34,268 nucleotides of DNA from Candidatus Woesebacteria bacterium RBG_13_46_13. Its GTDB lineage: Bacteria; Patescibacteriota; Microgenomatia; UBA8517. The notes beneath the pieces are model-generated. The model did not search any database, was not told where the DNA came from, and saw only the letters and a program-made list of their open reading frames with translations. Of the stretch, positions 7,208 through 14,741 are shown piece after piece. Made by a program: the position numbers and the translations under genes. The stretch covers positions 142,880 through 177,147 of the forward strand of contig MGFR01000001.1 in NCBI GenBank assembly GCA_001791995.1, written 5' to 3'. Position 1 is the stretch's first letter. Every line of letters begins with the position of its first letter.

Positions 7208-8056
7208 ATGAAGAAGATCGGGACAGCGCTGGCGGTATTGGTCATTGTCATGTTGGTAGTCTTGGCAGCCTTCTTTCTAATCGGCTATCTTCGGCCCAAA
7301 AGCGCGGGACTTTTGATTCAAACCAACCCCTCGGCTACTGTTTTTATCGATGGAGAAGAGGTCGGTAAAACCCCCTACGAGGGTACTCGTGCTCCCGGAG
7401 AGGTGGTTATCAAGCTCGTACCTATATCTACGGATAAGCCCCTGGTGCCCTATGAAACGAGGCTAACCTTAAGCTCTAAAATTCAGACCACAATCAACAG
7501 AGATCTGGCCGAGTCGGAGGAGGCATCGGCCGGAGAGACGGTTTCTTTTGAGAGGGTGGGCGGGGCCGAGGCACCCTTGGCGATTGTGGCAATTCCCGAC
7601 AGCGCCCAGGTTTCTCTGGACGGACAACTGCGGGGTTTTGCTCCGTATAAGACTACTTCGTTCCCGGCGGGAGACCACGAGATAACCGTTGCGGCCCCAG
7701 CTTTCCTGGAAAGAAGCGTTAAAGTCAGAACCATTAAGGGTTATAAACTGACCCTTGTTGTTAAACTGGCTCCTTCTGGCCAAGCGCCAGAGCCGACCCC
7801 GACGTTCGAGGAGGTTCAGGTAAGCATGGTTGAAATCCTGGCAACCCCGACGGGGTTCTTGCGAGTCAGGGCCACCCCGGCCACCGGAGGAGAGGTTGTG
7901 GCTGAGGTCAAACCCGGGGAAAAATTCCGCTATTTGGAGACGGACGAGGCTACCGGATGGTTTAAGATAGAATACCAAAAAGGCAAAGAAGGTTGGGTGT
8001 CTAATCAGTACGCCAAGAAGATCGAAGCTCAGACAAACGAGGAAACCCCTCCGTAG
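7208..8056 (+). CDS. Membrane-anchored PEGA-domain protein with C-terminal SH3-like domain
   Basis: The start chosen is the ATG at 7208 (282 residues), which begins MKKIGTALAVLVIVMLVVL, an N-terminal anchor. Two PEGA domains follow. The first has LLIQTNPSATVFIDGEEVGK followed by a short TPYEG segment. The second has IVAIPDSAQVSLDGQLRG, a short APYKT segment and FPAGDHEITV. After a Pro-rich linker the C-terminal segment (LRVRATPATGGEVVAEVKPG up to GWVSNQYAKKI) is a bacterial SH3 (SH3_3) domain, often a cell-wall or glycan-binding module. The architecture points to an envelope protein that links membrane and wall; no enzymatic domain is seen. Its 3' end overlaps that of the convergent UbiA-like gene by 28 nt. 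Confidence 0.87.
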   Translation: MKKIGTALAVLVIVMLVVLAAFFLIGYLRPKSAGLLIQTNPSATVFIDGEEVGKTPYEGTRAPGEVVIKLVPISTDKPLVPYETRLTLSSKIQTTINRDLAESEEASAGETVSFERVGGAEAPLAIVAIPDSAQVSLDGQLRGFAPYKTTSFPAGDHEITVAAPAFLERSVKVRTIKGYKLTLVVKLAPSGQAPEPTPTFEEVQVSMVEILATPTGFLRVRATPATGGEVVAEVKPGEKFRYLETDEATGWFKIEYQKGKEGWVSNQYAKKIEAQTNEETPP

Positions 8057-8964
8057 ATTATCCAGACAACCATTCCCATCCATAAAACAACGGAGGTGAT
8101 CAAAGACCTGTCCGTTAACAGTAGCTTTTCCGGAGCCTCGCTTCTGCCTTCAAAAATCAAACTTTCGTATCTCATGATTCCGAAGATAACCACGGGAATG
8201 GTAATCATCATCAATTTGTTGATGGCCGTGGTCCGCGAAATTTCGGCCAAGAAAATCCAGACCCGCATGGTTGCGGGTGGGGACTCGAAGAAGGTGAAAA
8301 GAGCCCAGCTCATCCAGGCTGCATTTCCAAACATGGTGACGTAGGAGTTTAATAGATCCTGTTTGTAGTGGGTGAGGCTTTCCCTGGTGACAAGCGCCGT
8401 TTGCTCGATGACGTTAAGCTCCGCCCTTCTTTTTCCGGCCGCCAAAAAAAGAGCGACCGAGATAACACAGAGCAAAAACCAGACCGAAAGGTGGGCATCG
8501 ATGACGAAGGCTCCGGAGTAGACCCTCATAATAAAACCTGCGGCGATTACCAAGATGTCGATAATTGCCAGCTTTTTAAGCCCCAGGCTATAGAGGATTT
8601 GGATAACCAGATAGCTTAAGACCATAAAGAAGAATAAGGAGCCCAGGTTCGAGGCTAAGGACAAAGCCGCCAAAGCCAACAGAGCCGAGACTATGATAGC
8701 CACTGGTATGGGCAGCTTTCCTGAGGCAACGGGCCTGTTTTTCTTGATCGGGTGCAGTCTGTCGGCTTTGGCATCGAGGATATCGTTCACGATATAGGCA
8801 GCCGAGGTTATCAGGTTAAAGGCGATAAATGCCCAAAAAACCTTATTAAAACTGGCTTTCGAGAACAGCTCACCGGTAAAGATTATGGCGGCAAAAAGAG
8901 CTAAATTTTTAACCCAGTGAAGAGGTCTTGCTATGCGGATGATTTCGGTCGGTAGGTTAGCCAT
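8029..8964 (-). CDS. UbiA-family prenyltransferase, decaprenyl-phosphate phosphoribosyltransferase type
   Basis: This is a 311-residue polytopic membrane protein. The first Asp-rich motif is NDILDAKADRLHP (60-72), directly followed by IKKNRPVASG; the second conserved region is LAIIDILVIAAGFIMRVYSG. The HPxKxxRPxxxG pattern and GFxxR spacing fit the subgroup that includes 5-phosphoribosyl-1-diphosphate:decaprenyl-phosphate transferases better than quinone-pathway UbiA. That enzyme makes the polyprenyl-phosphoryl ribose precursor of wall arabinan in actinobacteria. Here it is the last gene of an operon with a WecA-like enzyme and GT-C glycosyltransferases, supporting a glycan role. No DprE1/DprE2 epimerase is in the window, so the sugar could remain ribose. 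Its start overlaps the end of the upstream gene by 34 nt. Confidence 0.82.
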   Translation of the reverse strand: MANLPTEIIRIARPLHWVKNLALFAAIIFTGELFSKASFNKVFWAFIAFNLITSAAYIVNDILDAKADRLHPIKKNRPVASGKLPIPVAIIVSALLALAALSLASNLGSLFFFMVLSYLVIQILYSLGLKKLAIIDILVIAAGFIMRVYSGAFVIDAHLSVWFLLCVISVALFLAAGKRRAELNVIEQTALVTRESLTHYKQDLLNSYVTMFGNAAWMSWALFTFFESPPATMRVWIFLAEISRTTAINKLMMITIPVVIFGIMRYESLIFEGRSEAPEKLLLTDRSLITSVVLWMGMVVWIIYGGVSSFV

Positions 8965-10007
8965 ATAATAAGACCGCCGACGGCCACTGCTACACCGACA
9001 ATTGTATAGAACTTGGAGGGAGTATTCAAATTAAGAGCAATCACCCCGAGAGCGGCAGTTAAGGCCCAGTAGAAATAGGCCACTTTGGGCTTACTCCAGC
9101 CTGCATCCAGAAGCCTGTGGTGCAGATGGCCCCGGTCTCCCCAGACTGGAGACTTCCCCGCCAGAATGCGTCGCACAATAGTATAGCCGGTATCTACCAG
9201 AGGGATTCCCAGAACCACGATTAAGGTTCCTACTTTGGTTGTCGAAAGAATGGAAAGAACAGCCAAAAGGTATCCCGCCAAAGTTGCCCCTCCGTATCCC
9301 GGCATGATTTTTTGCGGATAAATATGCCAGGGCAAAAAACCCAAAAAAGCCCCTGCGGTAACTGAGGCTAGAATTATTACCGGCCATTGGGTAATATCCG
9401 CCGAGAATCTCAGGGAAAGAGCCGCAATTGTGGCCGCAGCTATGGCTACCACCCCGGTTAGCTGACCGTCGATACCTTTGGCTCCCATATTGAGCATGTT
9501 CATCATGAAGGTAATCCAGAACAGGGCGAAGATATCCGAAAGAATCCAGATGGCGTGCTGGCTTCCCAAAAAGTTAAAAACGATCTGTGGGTGGGAAAGA
9601 TCAATGGTTCCGTTGAAAGGATTTGAAATAAAGGCGATGCCTATTCCGGCTGCGATTGGAGCGGCCGCGGCCAGAAATCCCGTCAATAGCCTCAAGTAGG
9701 GATTGAGATTGTATTTATCGTCCAGAAAACCCATGACGGCGATTAAAGCCGCTCCAGCCAGAATTCCCCTTAAGTGTTTATCCAAAGGTAGAAAGACAAG
9801 CGAGGCAACAAGAATTGCCGCGAATAGCGCCAGGCCTCCGCCCCTCGGGGTCGGCCGGGTATGGATTACTTTGGGGTGTTTGTGTTTTGCCGGGTCATCG
9901 ATTATGCCCAGCCGGCTGGCGAACCTGATAATGACTGGGGTAAGGCAATAGGCAATTAGTCCGGCCAGGATCGCGGGGAGGAAAACAAGGTTAGAAAGAC
10001 TAGGCAT
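8931..10007 (-). CDS. WecA/MraY-like polyprenyl-phosphate sugar-1-phosphate transferase (GPT family)
   Basis: I start it at the ATG at 10007 (358 residues), 7 nt after the upstream stop. An upstream alternative at 10088 would run through the preceding gene. Family motifs are IIDDPAKHKHPKVIHTRPTP then RGGG (36-58), GFLDDKYN (93-100) with the Mg-binding DD, and GDRGHLHHRLLDAG (290-303) with the WecA-type histidines. The enzyme would load a sugar-1-phosphate from a UDP-sugar onto undecaprenyl phosphate at the inner membrane. The DxxD motif is altered: NMLNMGAKGID has Lys177 and Ala176 where NxxNxxDGxD carries its first Asp; Asp180 is retained. It is probably the priming enzyme of the adjacent glycosyltransferase operon. 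It might instead be MraY; wall-gene context is lacking. Confidence 0.85.
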   Translation of the reverse strand: MPSLSNLVFLPAILAGLIAYCLTPVIIRFASRLGIIDDPAKHKHPKVIHTRPTPRGGGLALFAAILVASLVFLPLDKHLRGILAGAALIAVMGFLDDKYNLNPYLRLLTGFLAAAAPIAAGIGIAFISNPFNGTIDLSHPQIVFNFLGSQHAIWILSDIFALFWITFMMNMLNMGAKGIDGQLTGVVAIAAATIAALSLRFSADITQWPVIILASVTAGAFLGFLPWHIYPQKIMPGYGGATLAGYLLAVLSILSTTKVGTLIVVLGIPLVDTGYTIVRRILAGKSPVWGDRGHLHHRLLDAGWSKPKVAYFYWALTAALGVIALNLNTPSKFYTIVGVAVAVGGLIIWLTYRPKSSA

Positions 10008-10014
10008 AGTATTT

Positions 10015-10383
10015 TTAAAAACTCCCCACCAAAAAGATAATCTTGCCAACGGTAATACTTGCCAAGAAAGTAGCAGCCAGGGCTGCAATCACCAGTGTTT
10101 TTTTGGAGAACTCGTCCTTAATAAAGAAAGCCAGGCTCAGGTTAACGGCTGTAATCAAAATAGCCACCAGATTCGGAATAATTAGGGCCAAGGAGCCTGC
10201 CAGCTGTCCGTCTCCCTCTGCCGTTCCGTAGAAAAGCGGAACCTGGGGTGGCAGGTGTCCCCGCAAAAGGAGGACCATGGCCAAAGAAAGAAGGTTAACG
10301 ACTAAGGATGCGTAGACATAATTTCTGAAAGGGATAGCCTCAAGAATCTTCTTGTCGAATTCAATTTTGGGTAATTTAGGCAT
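10015..10383 (-). CDS. Small hypothetical membrane protein with about three TM helices
   Basis: The 122-residue product has hydrophobic segments at about 20-42, 62-86 and 96-118. A loop with the sequence LPPQVPLFYGTAEGDGQLA resembles the short Leu-Pro-x-x-x-Pro loop of DUF1648-like membrane proteins, but I cannot assign it firmly. It lies inside the glycosyltransferase operon, 38 nt after the GT-C gene and 7 nt before the WecA-like gene, so it may support lipid-linked sugar synthesis or transport. Function unknown. Confidence 0.72.
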   Translation of the reverse strand: MPKLPKIEFDKKILEAIPFRNYVYASLVVNLLSLAMVLLLRGHLPPQVPLFYGTAEGDGQLAGSLALIIPNLVAILITAVNLSLAFFIKDEFSKKTLVIAALAATFLASITVGKIIFLVGSF

Positions 10384-10421
10384 TGGCGGCTGATTTTAAC
10401 CGAAAGGCGGCCTTGGAGCAA

Positions 10422-11927
10422 TTATCTGGCGGGCTTTTGTCTTAGAGACCAGATTTCGGCTCCGTCCAGGGTCAAAACAGAGATATATGAGCTTCTTAAG
10501 AGTGGGACGATTTCGGGAAAAGGACCGGCATCCGGCAAAAGAACGATAAACTTCGGCTTGTTTTTTTCCAGAACGGCGGCCTCGTCCTTCCTTGATGAAA
10601 AATCGTTGATGTGGTAGTCGATAACATATTTTCCCGGGGGCAGCCGGCGGGAAAGCGCGTAAATGGTTGAACCGTCCGGTCCCCAGACGAAAACACGGTC
10701 TTTGGGGGTTGAAGATTTAACCAGAAAATCCGCAATCTGGTAGTTGCGGGTAACTTGCGTTCCGAAGCTGTCGAAATACTGGTTTTTGTCGATTTTGCCA
10801 ATGGCAAACTTCACAAACTTGACATAATAAGGGGTGGTCGGATAGTACCAGAATTTATAGTAAACAGGCACAAAAAAGGCGATGGCCAGGGGAATTATAA
10901 CCAGTGATTGCTCAATGGTCTTTTCGGCAAAAAGAACCCCCAGGAGCAAAGATATCGGGGCAACCGCCTGCAGCAGATAGTGGGGATACGGTCTTTCGGA
11001 AAGGGTTGCCGCAAAAAGTGCAAGCATCAGCCAGAGAGTTAGAAACACGAATTGTTTTGAGAGCTTCTTTTTCTTGAGATAAAGAATTACGGCCGTTGCC
11101 AAAACCACGGCACCCCTGACAAGCAAGGGCAGGTTACGTAGCAAAAACGGTTTGGCCACCCCACTCCCTCTCCAGCTGGAAAGGTAGCCGACATTTTGCA
11201 GGAATGCGGCGACGAAGTATTCCTTGAAGGCTCCCGCAAGGTAGTACCAGACAAAACTTAAGGCAATCGGAGTTGCCCAGCCCAATCCCAGGAAAAGGCT
11301 ATTTTTGGCTATTTCCTTGAGAGACGATTTGTTTAAGGCCGAGCTAATTAGCCAGAAGGCGATAATTGCGGGGATATCAAACACCGCAGGAACCTTAAAA
11401 AGTGTCGCTATTGAAAAGAGCACTCCTGCGCCGAAAAGACTCCTGAAGTTGAGTTTACGGGTCAGAAGAACCAAGAAGGCGGCAATTGTCGGGCCGACCA
11501 TGAACATCTCGGCATTGGCGATATTTCCCTCCAAAAGGGGAATTGTGGTTAAGATGGCGAAGATGGCCGTAGCCAGTTTTTGCAGCTTATCTCTGGTGGG
11601 AAAAAGAGCCTTGGCCAAATGCCAAAAGAGAACAATGGTGATTATGTTCCAGAAGGCCAAAATAGCCTTAAACCAGAAGACGTTTCCAGCCACGGCTGCG
11701 GCAAGATAAAGCAGGGGAGGCTTATTGTCATGGATATCCTTATAAAGAGTCATTCCCTGACGAACCCCCTCCCCCAGGGTCAGATAAATCATCTCGTCTC
11801 CGTAGGAGAAAGGCTCGAAAAAGGAAGGAATCCTCAAAACTATAACTGCCGCCAAGAGGATGGCCAGCCAGACAGGAATGTGGGTTTTGCCGATAAAAGT
11901 ATTTAGCCCCGCCCGAATTTTTTTCAT
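10422..11927 (-). CDS. GT-C superfamily membrane glycosyltransferase (PMT/GT39-like)
   Basis: I start it at the ATG at 11927 (501 residues), whose ATGA overlaps the stop of the upstream gene and which has an AAGGA ribosome-binding site just upstream. An alternative ATG lies at 11945. After the first TM helix the segment FSYGDEMIYLTLGEGVRQG carries the acidic residues of the first external loop that define the GT-C catalytic site. The sequence DNKPPLLYL and a run of about 10 further hydrophobic segments fit PMT_2/ArnT-like transferases, and a soluble C-terminal part follows. Such enzymes use polyprenyl-phosphate sugars as donors on the outer face of the membrane, matching the UbiA- and WecA-like neighbours. 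Acceptor unknown. Confidence 0.85.
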   Translation of the reverse strand: MKKIRAGLNTFIGKTHIPVWLAILLAAVIVLRIPSFFEPFSYGDEMIYLTLGEGVRQGMTLYKDIHDNKPPLLYLAAAVAGNVFWFKAILAFWNIITIVLFWHLAKALFPTRDKLQKLATAIFAILTTIPLLEGNIANAEMFMVGPTIAAFLVLLTRKLNFRSLFGAGVLFSIATLFKVPAVFDIPAIIAFWLISSALNKSSLKEIAKNSLFLGLGWATPIALSFVWYYLAGAFKEYFVAAFLQNVGYLSSWRGSGVAKPFLLRNLPLLVRGAVVLATAVILYLKKKKLSKQFVFLTLWLMLALFAATLSERPYPHYLLQAVAPISLLLGVLFAEKTIEQSLVIIPLAIAFFVPVYYKFWYYPTTPYYVKFVKFAIGKIDKNQYFDSFGTQVTRNYQIADFLVKSSTPKDRVFVWGPDGSTIYALSRRLPPGKYVIDYHINDFSSRKDEAAVLEKNKPKFIVLLPDAGPFPEIVPLLRSSYISVLTLDGAEIWSLRQKPAR

Positions 11928-13237
11928 CTTATCCTTAAGTACCAAAGAAACTTGAGGCTGCCGAACTGTTTTACTTCATTTTTAGTATAGCCCGGAAGCT
12001 TAACCTCCTCAACCGGACCGCTGGTGATTACCCCGATTCTGTTGATACTCCTGGCATTTTTGCCCTGGGGCAGGCTGGAGACGGTATCCGCTTCGGTCAT
12101 TAAAGCAGTTCCGACATAATAGGGCAGTTTATCCCCGGACAAATAAATCGGCGCAGGGATACCGTAGTATTTGGATTCCCAAAGGTGGTGTGCGGCCGAA
12201 TTCCAGTTGATGAGATAATCGTCTCCCCGCTTGCTTTCGGTCACATAGGCCGCCAGTTCCCTAAAGGGTCGTTTAGTCGGATGGGTGAAGTAGAAAGAAT
12301 CGATAATGATAAACAGGGCAATTACACCAGCCAGGATCGGAAGCGAGATTTTTCTTAAGCCGGAGGCAATAAGCAGCATGGCGGCGGGAATCGTGTAGAG
12401 CATATAGCGGTCGAAAAATATTGCCTGATACTTTTGCGAGATCACCCAAACAGCAATAATTGGAACCAAAAACCAAAAAACAAGAAATAGATTTTTCTCG
12501 ACATCTTTTCCCCAGCGTTTAATGACAAAGGCTGCCAGAACCAGATAGAGCGCCGGCTGGGCAAGCTTGTGGGGAATTCCTTCGGCCAGATATTTATAGA
12601 CCAGGCTTCTAAAATCCGTGAGTGTCGGGGTTCCCAGCCAAAAACCGGTTCCGACCATCTTGGCCTGGTTAAGAAGAGGCATAACCCAAGGTAGGTACAA
12701 GATTGCGATAGCGATAAAGGATTTGAGGATTTGGATGGCGACCTTTTTCTTACAGAAGAAGTATTCTTTGAGAAACCATAGCCCCTGGGGCAAAATGGCA
12801 AAAACCGCAAAATGGTGCGTATAGAGTGCGGCCGCGGTGGTAAGCACATAGAGCTTCCATCTCCTGCTCAGGAAGAAGTAGAAAGACGAGGTGACTGTTA
12901 AGGCCAAAAGCGAGTACATGCGTCCTTCGAAAGCGTAGGTAAAGAAAAAGGGGTTAAAAAAAGTCAGAATTGCCGCGATAGCCCCTGTTTTTCTACTCCA
13001 GAGATTCTCCCCGATCTTATAAACGAAAAATATTGCCAGGATAAAAAAGGCGAAAGAAAGGGCCCGGATGGCAATCTCGGATGAACCGAAAAATCTAAAC
13101 AGCAGGTGCTCGCAGATATTGTATAAAGGAGGCGAAGTATCTCGGGCGATAATTGCAATAATCTGGGGGATGGATTTTTGGGAGAGGATGGCGGAGAAAG
13201 CCTCGTCTCCCCAGAGGCTGGCAGTAAATTGGTTCAT
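11924..13237 (-). CDS. GT-C superfamily membrane glycosyltransferase lacking the usual first TM helix
   Basis: The 437-residue product begins MNQFTASLWGDEAFSAILSQ, so the acidic catalytic loop (LWGDEAFS), which normally follows a first TM helix, is at the extreme N-terminus. Downstream are the RDTSPPLYN segment, multiple TM helices, and a soluble tail, typical of PMT_2-like transferases. An in-frame TAA lies 3 nt before the only possible alternative start (TTG at 13240), so the missing helix cannot be regained by moving the start. Either the gene lost about 25-30 codons, or the subfamily has an N-out topology, or there is a sequencing frameshift. It lies 7 nt after the GT2 gene and overlaps the next by ATGA. 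Donor is probably a polyprenyl-phosphate sugar. Confidence 0.82.
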   Translation of the reverse strand: MNQFTASLWGDEAFSAILSQKSIPQIIAIIARDTSPPLYNICEHLLFRFFGSSEIAIRALSFAFFILAIFFVYKIGENLWSRKTGAIAAILTFFNPFFFTYAFEGRMYSLLALTVTSSFYFFLSRRWKLYVLTTAAALYTHHFAVFAILPQGLWFLKEYFFCKKKVAIQILKSFIAIAILYLPWVMPLLNQAKMVGTGFWLGTPTLTDFRSLVYKYLAEGIPHKLAQPALYLVLAAFVIKRWGKDVEKNLFLVFWFLVPIIAVWVISQKYQAIFFDRYMLYTIPAAMLLIASGLRKISLPILAGVIALFIIIDSFYFTHPTKRPFRELAAYVTESKRGDDYLINWNSAAHHLWESKYYGIPAPIYLSGDKLPYYVGTALMTEADTVSSLPQGKNARSINRIGVITSGPVEEVKLPGYTKNEVKQFGSLKFLWYLRIR

Positions 13238-13244
13238 CAATTAA

Positions 13245-14735
13245 CTATACCTTTTCCGTGACCCGATATTCCAGATACTTGCCCAGCATCAGCCGGGTGT
13301 GGGCGTCCAGTCCGGGAAGTGCGGAGAAGAAAAAGCCGGCCACGGGCATGAGTACAAACTCAAAAGGGATTAAAAGGGCTCTCCAGAGGGGAAATTCTTT
13401 GGGTCGCTTGGGCTTATAAATGTTGTCGATGACTATCATTACAAGCAGGAAAAGAAGGGCCACGGTCAGAACAAAGGAAGAAAGTCTGGGTACGGTATAG
13501 CCCAGGGCGGTTCTGGCAAAGGCCGGATTAAGCAGGGAAGGAATCGTCAGACCGATAGTGATAATAAACCAGTTAACAGGCCACATAAAATGGGCCCAGA
13601 TGGCGAACATCAGTCTCATTGTTTTATCCCAGAAGGGCACCCCGGGGGTTAAGAGGTAGTTTTTGATAATCCAGGGATCATCCGATACACCCCAGGCCCA
13701 GCGCTTGTACTGCTCGTATTGGTTTTTGAGGGTTTTGAAAAAGGACGTCGATTGCGGGGCGTCGGCGTGCAGGGGTAGATAAATCGGTTCAACTTCGACC
13801 CCGCCCCGTTTCTTGTAGTAGGCCTTAAAGAATATGCCCCAATCCTCCGGAATCTTGTCCGGGTCCCAATAGCCCACCTCGTCTAGAAGCTTAAAGGAAA
13901 GCGAGTAGTTTTGGGCATTGATTAGCCTGTCTTTGCGGGGCAATAAAGAAAGATTCCAGATAGAAGAAAGGGTATTGGGAACGCGGGTAATGGCGGGGAG
14001 TTCCCAGATGTTGTTGTAAAACATGACTGCCGGCTGCCAAAAATAGTTATATCTTTTGGGATTATCCAAAAACCTGAAGGTCAGGCAGGCAAAGTGCTGG
14101 GGGTGATATTTATGGTCGGCATCGCAGCTGGTAACCACCAAATAGTTAATATCCATCTTGGCCTTATCTATCAATTTTTCCTTCACCCACAATGCGGCGT
14201 GTCTTTCGTTGGAGGCCTTGCCTACCACTTCGCCGGGAACAAGCGTGTGTACGGTTACAAAAAAATGCGCAAAGGTTTGGCCGAACTTGCTTCTGAGATA
14301 TTTAACCTTTGCGGCCCTATCCTCTTTAGGCTCCTTTTTCTCCATTGCCAGAACTACAATTAGTTTTTTGCGGGGCAGAGTCTGTTCTGCCAGGGAATTA
14401 AATGTTCTCTCCAGAATATAAGCCGGTTCTTTGTAGGTGGGGATGATAACCACATGATGGACCTTCTGCCAGTCGGGAAAGGTTTTTAAGTCCCCGAGCC
14501 AATCGTAAGCAATGGAAGCCTGAATCCTTAAGTGGGAGATGACTGCGGTAATGGCAATTTGCAAGGATTGATAGAACCAGTAAATGTTAAAAATGAGCAC
14601 GAAGTAGGCAACCATGGTGGGAATCAGGAAGATTCCCCAATAGGGAAAGAGGATGATGTTCCAGGAGACAAGCCCCGGGAGTATTTCCAGCAGTCGGTGA
14701 ATTACCCTATCGTGTTTGATTATAAATTCACGCAT
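13245..14735 (-). CDS. Membrane-bound family 2 glycosyltransferase (cellulose-synthase-like)
   Basis: The 496-residue protein has two N-terminal TM helices (about 20-65), a GT2 catalytic domain starting VVIIPTYKEP (95-104), and C-terminal TM helices from about 370. Catalytic motifs are TSCDADHKY (Asp205-x-Asp207 for metal and UDP-sugar), PEDWG with Glu297-Asp298 as the likely base region, and QYKRW (342-346) like the QxxRW of processive synthases. It would extend a glycan from a nucleotide sugar at the cytoplasmic face and might also extrude it. It is the second gene of the metG-led operon, 6 nt after metG. The product polymer cannot be named from sequence. Confidence 0.88.
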   Translation of the reverse strand: MREFIIKHDRVIHRLLEILPGLVSWNIILFPYWGIFLIPTMVAYFVLIFNIYWFYQSLQIAITAVISHLRIQASIAYDWLGDLKTFPDWQKVHHVVIIPTYKEPAYILERTFNSLAEQTLPRKKLIVVLAMEKKEPKEDRAAKVKYLRSKFGQTFAHFFVTVHTLVPGEVVGKASNERHAALWVKEKLIDKAKMDINYLVVTSCDADHKYHPQHFACLTFRFLDNPKRYNYFWQPAVMFYNNIWELPAITRVPNTLSSIWNLSLLPRKDRLINAQNYSLSFKLLDEVGYWDPDKIPEDWGIFFKAYYKKRGGVEVEPIYLPLHADAPQSTSFFKTLKNQYEQYKRWAWGVSDDPWIIKNYLLTPGVPFWDKTMRLMFAIWAHFMWPVNWFIITIGLTIPSLLNPAFARTALGYTVPRLSSFVLTVALLFLLVMIVIDNIYKPKRPKEFPLWRALLIPFEFVLMPVAGFFFSALPGLDAHTRLMLGKYLEYRVTEKV

Positions 14736-14741
14736 AGTAAT

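Noticed and set aside
7003-7368. Plus-strand ORFs running across tRNA-Cys into the PEGA gene
   Set aside because: They cross a structured tRNA and a promoter and do not match any family; the true gene starts at 7208.
3424-11926. UGA recoded as glycine, as in Gracilibacteria or SR1
   Set aside because: The nucleotidyltransferase, UbiA-like and GT-C genes end at TGA at the expected family length, and reading through would run into the next gene.
13237-13260. Programmed frameshift joining the GT2 and the GT-C genes
   Set aside because: The GT2 protein ends naturally after its last TM helices, and no slippery sequence is seen. A fusion would not supply a sensible first helix.
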